Source: Pseudomonas citri (lineage in GTDB: Bacteria; Pseudomonadota; Gammaproteobacteria; Pseudomonadales; Pseudomonadaceae). Taken from it: a DNA stretch of 64,000 nt. Within the stretch, counting starts at the first letter, position 1, and each line of letters starts with the position of its first letter. The DNA lies in NCBI RefSeq assembly GCF_025336485.1, contig NZ_JAODAB010000010.1:1-64000 (forward strand). The letters are read 5' to 3'. A program made the position numbers and the translations under genes. Positions 27,263 through 35,859 of the stretch are shown piece after piece. The notes under the pieces were generated by a model. That model had not been told where the DNA came from. It made no database searches and saw only the letters and a program-made list of their open reading frames with translations.

Positions 27263-27814
27263 ATGACTGCAACACCCGAAATTTTTATTTCCGTGGATGT
27301 AGAGGCCTCAGGGCCAATCCCGGGCGAGTACAGCATGTTGTCGATCGGTGCGTGCCTGATGTTCGATGAAGCGCAAACTTTCTCCTGCTACTTGAAACCG
27401 ATCTCGGACCGTTATGTGCCAGAGGCACTGGAGGTTACTGGATTATCACTCGAAGGGCTTCGCTCTGAAGGTTTGGATCCCCGCGAAGCGATGCAGCGTT
27501 TTCAGAATTGGATTGAGCAGGTCGCGCCGGAGGGCACCAGGGCAGTCTTTGTAGGCTTCAACGCTTCGTTCGACTGGTCGTTTGTGAATTACTACTTCCA
27601 CTACTTCCTGGGACAGAACCCATTCGGCATCGCAGCCTTGGACATCAAGTCGATGTATTTCGGCGCCACGCGAAGCACTTGGGAGCAGACTCGCTCAAGT
27701 GCGATTGCCAAGACCGTTAATCCCCGTAAAAAAGGGGATCACGACGCCCTCCACGATGCGGTATATCAAGCCGAGCTGTTTAGGCTGATTCAGGCTCAGT
27801 TGATGAACGACTAA
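27263..27814 (+). CDS. DEDDh 3'-5' exonuclease, CBASS-associated
   Basis: A 183-residue DnaQ-like exonuclease: motif [10 protein letters not shown], motif [12 protein letters not shown], motif [16 protein letters not shown]. It lies downstream of the type III CBASS genes, on the same strand. Such nucleases are found as accessory proteins or effectors (the group sometimes called Cap18). AGGAGTG precedes the ATG at 27263. The last 4 bases overlap the convergent aldo/keto reductase gene. The target, DNA ends or oligonucleotides, cannot be told from sequence. Confidence 0.85.
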   Translation: MTATPEIFISVDVEASGPIPGEYSMLSIGACLMFDEAQTFSCYLKPISDRYVPEALEVTGLSLEGLRSEGLDPREAMQRFQNWIEQVAPEGTRAVFVGFNASFDWSFVNYYFHYFLGQNPFGIAALDIKSMYFGATRSTWEQTRSSAIAKTVNPRKKGDHDALHDAVYQAELFRLIQAQLMND

Positions 27815-28608
27815 ACCACCCGCTCATCATCAGCCTTCATGTTCTCTGCCAGATGCTCGACGCTTGATGTGCCTGGTATGGGGAACATGGCGGGCGAGTG
27901 CTCAAGCAGCCAGCGCAGCGCTCCTTGGGGTGTCACCGAACAAGCATTATCAGTGTGCTCTCCGTGCTCAAGGCATCGGCCAGCACCCAGCGGGGCATAG
28001 GGTACGAAAGCAATCTCGTACTTCTCACACCATCGCACAACGTCATCAGATTCAGCGTTCAACAGGCTGAAAGAATTCTGGACGGCAGCAATCGGGGCAA
28101 TCTTCGTTGCCTCGACAATCTGAGCAATAGTGATCTTGGACAATCCCAGTGCTTTGATCTTGCCCTCGGTGCGCAGCTGCTCCAGCTCCCCGACCTGGTC
28201 GGCGAGCGGTACGTTGGGATCAACCCGGTGCAGGTAGTAAAGATCGATTGCGTCGACGCCGAGCCGGCGCAAGCTCAGTTCCACGCACTGGCGCAGATAG
28301 GCAGGAACTCCGCATGGTGTCCATCGACCTGGTCCCTGTCGGGTAAATCCACCTTTGGTTGCAATGATCAAATCATCCGCATAGGGATGCAGTGCTTTGC
28401 GGATCAGCGTTTCGACATCGTGTGGGCCGTAGGCGTCAGCAGTATCTATGTGCTGAACGCCTGACTCCACTGCTGTCCGCAAGACTTGGATCGCGTTCTT
28501 TTCGTCGCCAGGTGGCCCCCAAATGCCAGGACCTGTCAGCCGCATGGTTCCAAAACCCAGGCGACGAACCCTCTTGCCGGCCAGCATCCCGTGCGTCGTT
28601 AAAGTCAT
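27811..28608 (-). CDS. Aldo/keto reductase
   Basis: A 265-residue AKR barrel. The catalytic tetrad is visible as D in [10 protein letters not shown] in the same motif, K in IIATKGGF and H in LYYLHRVD. The C-terminal cofactor part has [14 protein letters not shown]. These enzymes reduce aldehydes or ketones with NADPH. It is the last gene of a four-gene cassette with 4-base overlaps, which is unusual for a housekeeping AKR. Its job is probably tied to the product of the radical SAM enzyme encoded upstream, but the substrate is unknown. Confidence 0.9.
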   Translation of the reverse strand: MTLTTHGMLAGKRVRRLGFGTMRLTGPGIWGPPGDEKNAIQVLRTAVESGVQHIDTADAYGPHDVETLIRKALHPYADDLIIATKGGFTRQGPGRWTPCGVPAYLRQCVELSLRRLGVDAIDLYYLHRVDPNVPLADQVGELEQLRTEGKIKALGLSKITIAQIVEATKIAPIAAVQNSFSLLNAESDDVVRWCEKYEIAFVPYAPLGAGRCLEHGEHTDNACSVTPQGALRWLLEHSPAMFPIPGTSSVEHLAENMKADDERVV

Positions 28609-29186
28609 GCTAACCCCATGCGGTGGAATACGTCGGCGGTGAGCTCTTCGAGGAGCGCTTCGCGCACCGCTGGAGAGAGCACTCGGTGGTTTATCGAAAG
28701 ACGGCCAAGAAGTTCATGCAAGTGGGTGTCAACCGATGCCCTGAAACGGGTGTCAGTGTCTCGTCCGGGGCCAAGGGCTACCGAGGTGTCGAGTTTCGTC
28801 GCAAGAACGGTTGTGTAGTTGGGGCAGTAGTTGAGCAGCAGGCTGCCTATCGCTTCCACCTCATGCGCAGCGGCGTAGGTGCCTCGATACTCAACTGCCG
28901 CATTCCAATACGCCACCGCATCGATGATGGGTCGATCAACAAGCACAACCTCAGCATTGGTACGGGCGGCATGCTCCGCTTCAAGCGTCCGGTCGATGAA
29001 CCACATCGTGGAGTCGTAGGTATGCTGGGTCAGCAGTGGGATGCCTTGCTGAACGGCGAGAGCCCCGAAGGAGGAAATGGTTTCGACGCGAACGCCCTTC
29101 AACTCAAGGGAGGCCTTCAGGTCGCTACAGAACGTGGATTTTCCGGTTGAGTGGGTGCCGGCAACCCCGATAACGATTGAACTCAC
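28605..29186 (-). CDS. P-loop NTPase, nucleoside/nucleotide kinase-like
   Basis: About 193 residues. Walker A GTHSTGKST is at the N-terminus (IGVAGTHSTGKSTF), an ATP-lid region follows, and VVLVDRPIIDAVAYWNA is a Walker-B/DR-type motif, as in deoxynucleoside-kinase-like AAA_28 proteins. It probably phosphorylates a small molecule. Start: GTG at 29186, which overlaps the previous stop (GTGA) and keeps the P-loop near residue 10. A start at 29255 would add 23 residues overlapping the exonuclease gene. Second-last gene of the cassette. Confidence 0.8.
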   Translation of the reverse strand: MSSIVIGVAGTHSTGKSTFCSDLKASLELKGVRVETISSFGALAVQQGIPLLTQHTYDSTMWFIDRTLEAEHAARTNAEVVLVDRPIIDAVAYWNAAVEYRGTYAAAHEVEAIGSLLLNYCPNYTTVLATKLDTSVALGPGRDTDTRFRASVDTHLHELLGRLSINHRVLSPAVREALLEELTADVFHRMGLA

Positions 29187-29797
29187 CACAGGCTTCCTTG
29201 CTCTGGCGCTGGTGTTTCTTTCTCGGTCTGAGTCTTGAGCTGGGCGATTTTGCACACTTCAATCCAGCTCTCGATGAGCGAGTCTTTGATCAAGCGGCTG
29301 AGGAGCAGGGCGGTTACCCGTGCATCTTCTCCGGCGCGGTGCAGCTCACTTGAGATTTCGCTGTCCAGGCCAGTCAGCGTCAGCAGTGCCGAAAGGCTAT
29401 GGCTTTGAGCATTCGGATACACATGGCGTGCAAGCTTCAAGGTGTCAATCACGCCAATGGGGGCCCAGTCGGGTAGATGGCGTTTGATCACCCCATAGTC
29501 CACGGAGGCGTTGTGCGCGACAAACCATTTGCCCTGCAGATGTTGTTCGACATCGCCCCGTAATTCTTCCCAGGTAGGTGAGTTCTTCACCTTCGAGTTG
29601 CCGATGCCATGCACTCGTTTTGCCTGCCAGGTGATTGGGTTTGGCGGCTTGATGAGCCAGCTCGAAGGATCATTCCCCTCGACGACTGGAAACGAGGCAA
29701 TGGCGAGCTCCACAAGATCAGGCGGAGTGTGGCCATTTCCTTCAACGTCGACGATTACGATGGGCTCGGAGGGCCATTGGAACTCCGTGTCTGTCAT
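29183..29797 (-). CDS. DnaQ-like DEDDh exonuclease
   Basis: A 204-residue exonuclease domain with motif I VIVDVEGNGH, motif II FVAHNASVDYGV, and HRAGEDARVTALLL as motif III with the catalytic His. A helical tail rich in Glu and Lys follows. It sits between the radical SAM and P-loop genes with 4-base overlaps on both sides. Compared with the CBASS exonuclease at 27263 it is only distantly similar, so it is probably not a duplicate. Confidence 0.88.
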   Translation of the reverse strand: MTDTEFQWPSEPIVIVDVEGNGHTPPDLVELAIASFPVVEGNDPSSWLIKPPNPITWQAKRVHGIGNSKVKNSPTWEELRGDVEQHLQGKWFVAHNASVDYGVIKRHLPDWAPIGVIDTLKLARHVYPNAQSHSLSALLTLTGLDSEISSELHRAGEDARVTALLLSRLIKDSLIESWIEVCKIAQLKTQTEKETPAPEQGSLW

Positions 29798-30933
29798 AAG
29801 ATATTCCTCTGCGCTTCCGCGCGCCCATGGCGATCATAGTGATGCGGTTTGTCGGCATCGTGCACTTGATATCCAAGCGTGTGCTGCATGAAGTATCGCC
29901 GCTGTTCATCCAGGCCGCGAACAATGATGGATCTGTCTGTGATCACCGGCTCGCCCTCGGCACCCAGGCTCCGACATAGGTTGCTGAGAAGCGTCTCATC
30001 AGGTTTCTTCCAAGCGGTTTTGCACGTTGAGTACTGGGCGGACGGACAAGTCGAACAGAGTTCCGTGATGCCGAAATGACCGTTGTAGTCGGGCTGCTGA
30101 TGAGCATAGGCAACACCACAAGAAGTCTTGCGAAAAATGGGCGTATCCGGGGCCTGCGACTGGTAAATCCTGAGCAATCGTTGTTCTTCCTCCAGCGGCA
30201 GAAGCTTGCGCCTTGCGGTCGAGGTATAGGGTTCGGGAATGCCCTGGCTTTGGTAATGCTGGGCAATCTCCTTACGATAGAACAAGCCGCTGAAGACCGT
30301 TGCGTGAGCGTGTTTCGCCAACTGCGCAGCCCGAGCAATGTGCTGGTCTGAGTCATTGAGTCCTGGAACGATCGGGCGCCAGTAAAGCACCGTCCGGTAC
30401 CGCTGCGCATGCTTGAACAGAAGGCGCAGGCTGTTGACTGCGATCGACGATTTGATCGGCTCGACCTTGGGGTCGTCGATACCCGAGTAGGTGACCAATA
30501 TCGTCAGCTTGATATTTTTCAGAGCGTTAAAGCGCTTGCAATCTTCAGATGTCACTCGCCAGCGTGTGATGACCAGGACGTTGTTGGTCAGGCCAGCCAG
30601 ATCGAGCAACCGCAAAAGGTTATGAGTGTGGGGCTTGACCTCCGGAAGCATCGGATCAGTTGCCCGGTTAAACAACTGAATCGGTGTGATGTGAGGCTGG
30701 AAGTAGCGATGCGAGATGAACTGCTCAAATGCCTGCTCATCGGTCATCAATGCTTGAGGCTTACGTTGGTCGAAATTCCCGAACAGGTGCCGCACGCAGT
30801 AGCTGCAATCCAAAGGGCAGCCGACGATATGGTTGAGGCTGAGGCCGCTTTTTCGGTACTCGACGGGGTCTCTTAGGCTTGGGTTAACCTGTGACAGCTG
30901 CGTGGCGTCGATGATGGTGACGTTTTTATCCAT
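29794..30933 (-). CDS. Radical SAM protein (SPL-like)
   Basis: About 379 residues. The iron-sulfur motif CxxxCxxC is GCPLDCSYCVRH near residue 40. Further cysteines lie near the C-terminus in ELCSTCPSAQYSTC, a possible auxiliary cluster. RATDPMLPE and LYWRPIVPG fit a SAM-binding TIM barrel resembling spore photoproduct lyase-type enzymes. It makes a 5'-deoxyadenosyl radical on an unknown substrate. The ATG at 30933 has GAGGATC upstream; a start at 30993 is possible. First gene of the cassette. The substrate is not visible; nucleotides or tRNA are inferred from the partner genes. Confidence 0.85.
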   Translation of the reverse strand: MDKNVTIIDATQLSQVNPSLRDPVEYRKSGLSLNHIVGCPLDCSYCVRHLFGNFDQRKPQALMTDEQAFEQFISHRYFQPHITPIQLFNRATDPMLPEVKPHTHNLLRLLDLAGLTNNVLVITRWRVTSEDCKRFNALKNIKLTILVTYSGIDDPKVEPIKSSIAVNSLRLLFKHAQRYRTVLYWRPIVPGLNDSDQHIARAAQLAKHAHATVFSGLFYRKEIAQHYQSQGIPEPYTSTARRKLLPLEEEQRLLRIYQSQAPDTPIFRKTSCGVAYAHQQPDYNGHFGITELCSTCPSAQYSTCKTAWKKPDETLLSNLCRSLGAEGEPVITDRSIIVRGLDEQRRYFMQHTLGYQVHDADKPHHYDRHGRAEAQRNIL

Positions 30934-31134
30934 TGACGCGATCCTCGTGGCTCGATTGAGTCGCGGACATCCCTTCGATTTATACCAATCCATCCTGTAG
31001 CGTAAGCCGTCAATAGGCAGCTACTACAAGGTTGGCAAGTTGCTAGGCTATCAATTTGCCATCAATGCGCGCAATGACCTGCGAGCAGATCTCTTTTCAA
31101 ACTGAAGGGTTTTCTGCTGCATCAATCGTTCACC

Positions 31135-31827
31135 TCAATGAGTCAGTGATGCCCCTCGCCCATCGAACGAGAGAAGAGCTTCCTGTTGTCTGGCGGCCAC
31201 AGTTACTCGCTGAAGGCCGATGTCATAGCCGATCATGAATAGCGAAGCTTCCAGGGCGCGCAGTGGATCGTGGGGGGAGTCGACCGAGTGGAAGGGACTT
31301 CCTTTCGCGGCTGGGTGCGCCAACACGGTGCTCAACACCCAGTTCGCACGCAGATTCCAGAGCGCATGATGAGTGCCCGAGCGAAGCCCTTTGAATTGGA
31401 GATTGCCGTCACCGGGGTTTCGCCGTTTCGGGGCGGCTGCGTTGGGCGCCTCTTTGGCTGCAGCCCAGGGGAAGCACAGTGCGTGCGGGACGTTATAGAG
31501 ACCTTGGGATTGACAGTACTTCACAATCAGCCAGCCGAGTGCTGCGGCAACGCAGCTGTCATAGATGACGAAATTCTTGCAGAGCAGCGAGTAGACCTTG
31601 GTCATTCCAGAGTTGAAGCGCAGATGCTTCGAACGCAAAACTGGCGAAAGCTCATCGCCGGCGTCCATCGCGGTCTGTACGGCTTCCAGCAGACCTGCCA
31701 GTCCTTGCTTATTCGCCTTCAGCCAGCTTGCGTTGCCGGCACACACACCGCCCCAGCTCATCACGTCAAGCGTTGCGTCCAGAGCGCGGTTGTCATCGCC
31801 ATGGATATGTTCCAGGTCATTGCGCAA
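31135..31827 (-). CDS. Hypothetical protein, N-terminus possibly lost
   Basis: A 230-residue protein of unknown family, with sequence such as LRSKHLRFNSGMTKVYSLL and LCFPWAAAKEAPNAAAPKRR. The only in-frame start is a TTG at 31827, just after an in-frame TGA. Reading through that TGA (SLKGYFN before it) still looks protein-like, so the true gene may be longer and cut by a stop mutation. I would treat it as possibly damaged. It stands alone between the cassette and the IS66 remnant. Confidence 0.5.
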   Translation of the reverse strand: MRNDLEHIHGDDNRALDATLDVMSWGGVCAGNASWLKANKQGLAGLLEAVQTAMDAGDELSPVLRSKHLRFNSGMTKVYSLLCKNFVIYDSCVAAALGWLIVKYCQSQGLYNVPHALCFPWAAAKEAPNAAAPKRRNPGDGNLQFKGLRSGTHHALWNLRANWVLSTVLAHPAAKGSPFHSVDSPHDPLRALEASLFMIGYDIGLQRVTVAARQQEALLSFDGRGASLTH

Positions 31828-31898
31828 CGCAGCTCGTCAGTTGAAATAGCCCTTGAGTGACTACAATCAGTCCATGGGCACTTGGACGCTAGAACTAG

Positions 31899-32087
31899 TT
31901 GTCTCCAAGATCACTATGCGGTGGCAAACGTGCTGGTGTGATCATGAGCTTGATCCAGTTGGCAAGACTCAACGGCCACGACTCATATGCTTATATTAAA
32001 GACACGCTGAATAGTCTACCGACCCGGAAGATAGGCAGCGATCTGCGGCGTCTAGGAACACCGCCGACCTTTTGCTGCCGACAATAA
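31899..32087 (+). pseudogene. IS66-family transposase C-terminal remnant
   Basis: The frame at 31899-32087 contains IMSLIQLARLNGHDSYAYIK followed by DTLNSLPTRKI, very like the conserved C-terminus of IS66 transposases (SLIQSARLNGHDPYAYLKD type), and then drifts. Only about 60 codons remain and no other IS66 gene is seen nearby. It marks past transposition at this place in the island. The rest of 31828-32185 contains nothing else recognisable. Confidence 0.75.
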
Positions 32088-32185
32088 TGAAACAGCTCGT
32101 TCGGCCGTGGACTCCGCATGCTTTCCATTTTTTAAGAGGTAAGTGGACTGGATGTAGTTTCCGGCAACGGTAGCTCCTGACCAGG

Positions 32186-32593
32186 TTAGAGAGAGGGGTT
32201 GGGATTCCAGATGAGGCTGTAGGCATCGAAACCTGGCCAGAAATTGTCGAAGTAACGAAAATCCATGTCTCTCGCCATTTCACGTTCTCTTTCACCGATG
32301 ATATCCCATACGTATTCAAAGCGGTCGTTGAGAGTGGTCAGTGTGAGCAATCGGGTGGCTTCATCAGGTGAGAGCTTAGCTACACGCTCCAGCGCCTCTT
32401 GGTCATATCCGGGGTTTAGAAGCCCATCAGATCGGGCAATTAGACGTTGAGCTTCGTCAAAGATACCCAAGAGCCAGCCGATACATTGGAATTGGGAGAT
32501 CCGGACAGACTTGAATTCCTCACTGGTACCAAAAATTTTCACAGTAACTACAATTTCTTTTTCAAGATGGCTTACATTGATGCAATAGGACAT
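32186..32593 (-). CDS. Hypothetical protein
   Basis: A 135-residue protein starting MSYCINVSHLEKEIVVTVKI and ending SLIWNPNPSL. It has an acidic C-terminal half with Phe/Trp-rich DMDFRYFDNFWPGFDAY. No motif or family is recognised. The gene stands alone, and its upstream region (32594-33480) is AT-rich. It appears intact, with normal Pseudomonas-like codon use. Confidence 0.6.
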   Translation of the reverse strand: MSYCINVSHLEKEIVVTVKIFGTSEEFKSVRISQFQCIGWLLGIFDEAQRLIARSDGLLNPGYDQEALERVAKLSPDEATRLLTLTTLNDRFEYVWDIIGEREREMARDMDFRYFDNFWPGFDAYSLIWNPNPSL

Positions 32594-33480
32594 GGCTTTT
32601 CCCTCTACTTATTTTTAAATTCGGCTAGGATAATGATCCACTATAAATTTTCTATTTTCAAGTGAAATATCATTGCCAATTTGGCAACTAAAAATTTTGC
32701 GCTGTAGCGCTATGTCGTTATTTTTTTAACTAAGCGTGAATCTACCAAATGTTGTCCGACACTATCCTTAATATTGGGAGGGCTTGAGCGAGTTGATATT
32801 TTCTTGTAAGTTAAAATTTTTACAGTGCAAGTATTGATAATCACGTTTTGTGTTTACAATTGGATATCTGATTCTTAAAAGTGTTTGCGCTCATCGCCTG
32901 GTGGTTCGGATGACGTATTTGGAATCGTTGATCGGCTTCAGTAAGCCATTCAAGGATTCTTTTATGGATTATTCACCGCCTTTGCTAGAGGGCGTTTGCT
33001 GGACGTCGAAGCTATCAAGGCGAACATTCAATAGCAGAGGCCGTTGATGGATTCGAGTCGTGTGGAGTCGGGTTGACATAAGCAGCAAAAATTTTACTGC
33101 TTTAGTAGGGTAATTGGCCCTATGTTCCTATTCCCATGGGCTCGTCTGCAATGCATTCGCTTCAATCCTTGGCGGGGGACTCAGATAGAGTTGATCAGCC
33201 TGAACGGGAACCTGTAGGGGGCTGCAGGACCTGTATCACGGGTATGAAAGTTTTTTCGGTCACGGCTTGATGACTCAAGGCGGATGAATCCAAAAGTCCT
33301 ACAAAAGGCCTAGGTAGAGTTACGTTGGCGCTGAGGGTTACGCGCTCAACAGGGTGGGCGACGACGCCCAAATGGGGCAAGCCGACGGCTGAATCTCATT
33401 TGCCAAAACACACGCCCAATGCAGTGGAGCGTAACAATATTTCGGGGGCAAGCATCATCTAGGTTGACAGGCATCAAGAG
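32594..33480. other. AT-rich gap with no supported gene
   Basis: Almost 900 bases without a supported gene. The left part (32,600-32,900) is distinctly AT-rich. Small frames here have no ribosome site and no recognisable sequence. The direct repeat copy 2 begins at about 33481. Confidence 0.4.
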
Positions 33481-34055
33481 GATTTAGCTGCGAATGGGGC
33501 TTTGAATCGCCCGGTCACAAACCCAAATCCATTTCGAGTTTCCCAGCCACCAAATGCTCCGGTAGCCACTCTGCAGGACACCAATCCAATACTGCTAGGG
33601 TGAGCGTGTGCCATATCGTTAACTGAATGCGAAGTGCATTGTATTCCTTGTGCACGAACATCCCACGGTAAGGCGTCAGGATCTGTTTCAGAATCAGCAT
33701 GACTCCACGAGGGTAGCGCCCACGACCTTTGCTGTCCGCTATGGGGATATACCTAAAACAATCGTGGGGCTGAAAGTACTTCTCCTTGACCACCTTTGCC
33801 AACCTCACCCGAAGCTCCTTCTTGCTTATCCGAGACGCTAATGTCCACCAAACGAATTCGACGTCCGTGAGCTCCCAGCCGTCAGGCGGATAGTCCTCGT
33901 AGTCGTAGTATTCAGCAAAAGGCAGAGGGCGGTTGGGGCGCGGCCATGGGCGGGCAGGTTGGCCGGGAGTGAGGGTGATCGGGGAATGGGTCATGTGCGG
34001 CTTTGGGGTCAAAAGGTAGGGGGTGTACTAGAGCCGATGTGATCGAGGAGGGCAA
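33481..34055. repeat. Long imperfect direct repeat, copy 2
   Basis: Matches 20848-21467 in the same orientation, from GCGAATGGG near 33491 to a shared GAGGAGGGCAA at 34045-34055, covering the gene at 33515-33994. The two copies lie about 12.6 kb apart. Confidence 0.75.
33515..33994 (-). CDS. Hypothetical protein, paralog 2
   Basis: A 159-residue protein almost identical to the body of the gene at 20882-21406 (VWWTLASRISKKELRVRLAK, RYPRGVMLILKQIL, LEMDLGL at the end). The N-terminus has only YYDYEDYPPDGW, with no tandem repeat. The ATG at 33994 was chosen; a TTG at 34012 is in the same place as in copy 1. The function is unknown. Two copies on one island suggest duplication or independent capture. 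Confidence 0.65.
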   Translation of the reverse strand: MTHSPITLTPGQPARPWPRPNRPLPFAEYYDYEDYPPDGWELTDVEFVWWTLASRISKKELRVRLAKVVKEKYFQPHDCFRYIPIADSKGRGRYPRGVMLILKQILTPYRGMFVHKEYNALRIQLTIWHTLTLAVLDWCPAEWLPEHLVAGKLEMDLGL

Positions 34056-34152
34056 CCAGGTTCCGTAAAATTTATGGCTAATCAGATTCTAGCCGGCGCC
34101 AATCCAGCCAAGGCAAACACGTGCGTCGAGTGTGCAGAAGTTGAGCTGGCCA

Positions 34153-34431
34153 TCAAAAGTTTGGCTGAGCGTAGGCTGGGAATGTCTGTCGTGCCGGGGG
34201 TAGTTCAGTCGTTACCGTGATCGTGTCGGCTGAGCGATATCTGCCTTCATGTATCCACAGGTGTTCGCACTGTTTTTGCGATAGTGTGAACAGCCCCAAT
34301 TTTTTAACGGCCGTTCGGTACACCATGTAGCCACCACTCATAGGACACATGGCTCGCCACCCCGAACAATCTTTTTTGGTGCAAATCCAGTACTGACCGC
34401 TAGCCTGCAGTGGGCCTTGCGCCGGGACCAT
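34153..34431 (-). CDS. Possible small Cys-containing hypothetical protein
   Basis: A 92-codon minus-strand frame with CTKKDCSGWRAMCP near residue 17 and a short basic tail. It is not recognised and its upstream ribosome site is weak. It may be a fragment or spurious. Confidence 0.3.
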   Translation of the reverse strand: MVPAQGPLQASGQYWICTKKDCSGWRAMCPMSGGYMVYRTAVKKLGLFTLSQKQCEHLWIHEGRYRSADTITVTTELPPARQTFPAYAQPNF

Positions 34432-34545
34432 CTAAGGATGTCACACAGAATGCATAAAGCGGCTACGCGACCTGGGCGATCAGCCTCACTTGGGTTGCTG
34501 GGGGCGATGGGTATCTCAGGCTGGAAGCAAGGAGGAACCACGCAT

Positions 34546-34755
34546 ATGAACAAGCATGTCTTCATCATCATCCTGGAGTCCGGCAAATCGCTCATGACCC
34601 AAGCATTGGTCACGATGAAGCGTTAACACGACGCCCGGGCCGCAAAAGTTTCCGAGGCTGAGATTGAGCGTCTTCGGCTAGATGCTGAGAGCCTCTTTCA
34701 GGTCGTGTCGGAGTTCCAGCGGCGGGTCATCGGATCGCGCGACACTCTTCACTGA
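34546..34755 (+). pseudogene. Small hypothetical gene with internal stop
   Basis: An ATG at 34546 follows a good AAGGAGGA site and starts MNKHVFIIILESGKSL. An in-frame TAA at 34624-34626 interrupts it, but the same frame continues as a coherent helix (AKVSEAEIERLRLDAESLFQ) to the TGA at 34753-34755. The likely ancestral codon was CAA. The intact product would be 69 residues. The function is unknown. Confidence 0.5.
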
Positions 34756-34928
34756 CTGCTTAACAAGCAATCGGATCCGCCATGGACGAGGCCGGTCAGA
34801 TCTGGCATGTGGTAGTGCCTGTATTTGTGTCCAAGTCGCGTGATTTTCATGCCCAAGCAGAATTTTGACGGGCTTTCAGTAATACTGATGCAAATCAGAT
34901 AAGGTGAGCCACCGGAGAATCATGGTTC

Positions 34929-35858
34929 TCATGTGTTCTGCCAACTTATGTCGTAAAGGTCTCGTTTGATTGCGCCTAGCCATTCGTTTTTATAGTCGGC
35001 TCGAGAGAAATTTAGTGCTGTTTCTGGAGTGAGCGACCAGTTTGAGCTTGAAAAAACTGCCCGATTCACTTCGTCCAGTCGGCCCTGGCTGTAGCTCAAC
35101 AATGCTTCGATGAATCGAATTATTTCTTGTTCTGAAATGGCTAGCCGCTCCTCCGCCAAAAAAGTCTCAATTGATCTTTTTGCTTTGGCGTAAAGTGGGT
35201 GGGAACTCGACGGCTTGTTAATAGTGATTTGAGGTGCTGGGGAGGTTAGTGCTAGCTCACGATGATCAATGTAAGATTGAATGTCGAAATCGTAGGAGAT
35301 TGTTTCATTGTCTTCATAGGGATGAAGATGCTCGTTAGTGTAAAAATTTTCCGTGCCTTTGAGTGAGCTATTACAGGTATGGCAGCTTGGGATCAAGTTG
35401 TAAAGCGACAGGGCGAGGTATGGATATTCACTCTTGGGATAAAAATGATCCAGAGTAGGGCGCAATGAGCTGCTTTTGTGATCTTTGTAAATTGTTACGG
35501 CTAAGCTCTGCTGGCAATAAGGGCACATCCGATAGGATGAAGACATACACAGCTTGTAAGCGCTCCAATCTCTATTGCTTTTTGTCGCAAATCTACCGTA
35601 GTCAAATAACTTCTCGCAAGCGTCATTGAATTCCTTTTGCAGTGCCTCACTGGTCTTGTTTTTGTGGAATTCCATGTCCTCAATAATTATCCTGAGCTTT
35701 GCCGGGCGTGAGATTGCTAAACTATCCCCATGGCAGATAAGTAGCCTGGCCATTAAGGGGTTTCGGTATATCAGCTCTTTATCCATGATGCTTTTTAAAA
35801 AAGCCTTATGTGTATCCTCTACGGATTTTGACCAGATGTCTGCGATGTTGATCTGCAT
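34929..35858 (-). CDS. ptuB: HNH endonuclease, PtuB-like (Septu)
   Basis: A 309-residue protein with a zinc-bound HNH core: MCPYCQQSL near 110, LDHFYPKSEYP with the H in the beta-beta-alpha fold, and SLYNLIPSCHTCNSSLKG with the second Cys pair. It starts 1 base after the stop of an ATPase gene (TAACATG), giving an ATPase/HNH pair as in Septu, where PtuB is the effector nuclease. It is longer than the classic PtuB of about 230 residues. Its base composition is AT-rich compared with neighbours, a sign of transfer. The symbol is by context. Confidence 0.75.
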   Translation of the reverse strand: MQINIADIWSKSVEDTHKAFLKSIMDKELIYRNPLMARLLICHGDSLAISRPAKLRIIIEDMEFHKNKTSEALQKEFNDACEKLFDYGRFATKSNRDWSAYKLCMSSSYRMCPYCQQSLAVTIYKDHKSSSLRPTLDHFYPKSEYPYLALSLYNLIPSCHTCNSSLKGTENFYTNEHLHPYEDNETISYDFDIQSYIDHRELALTSPAPQITINKPSSSHPLYAKAKRSIETFLAEERLAISEQEIIRFIEALLSYSQGRLDEVNRAVFSSSNWSLTPETALNFSRADYKNEWLGAIKRDLYDISWQNT

Positions 35859-35859
35859 G

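Noticed and set aside
31135-31827. A link between this hypothetical gene and the radical SAM cassette
   Set aside because: It is separated by about 200 bases from the radical SAM start, has a different possible start problem and no shared overlap, so I do not count it as part of the cassette.
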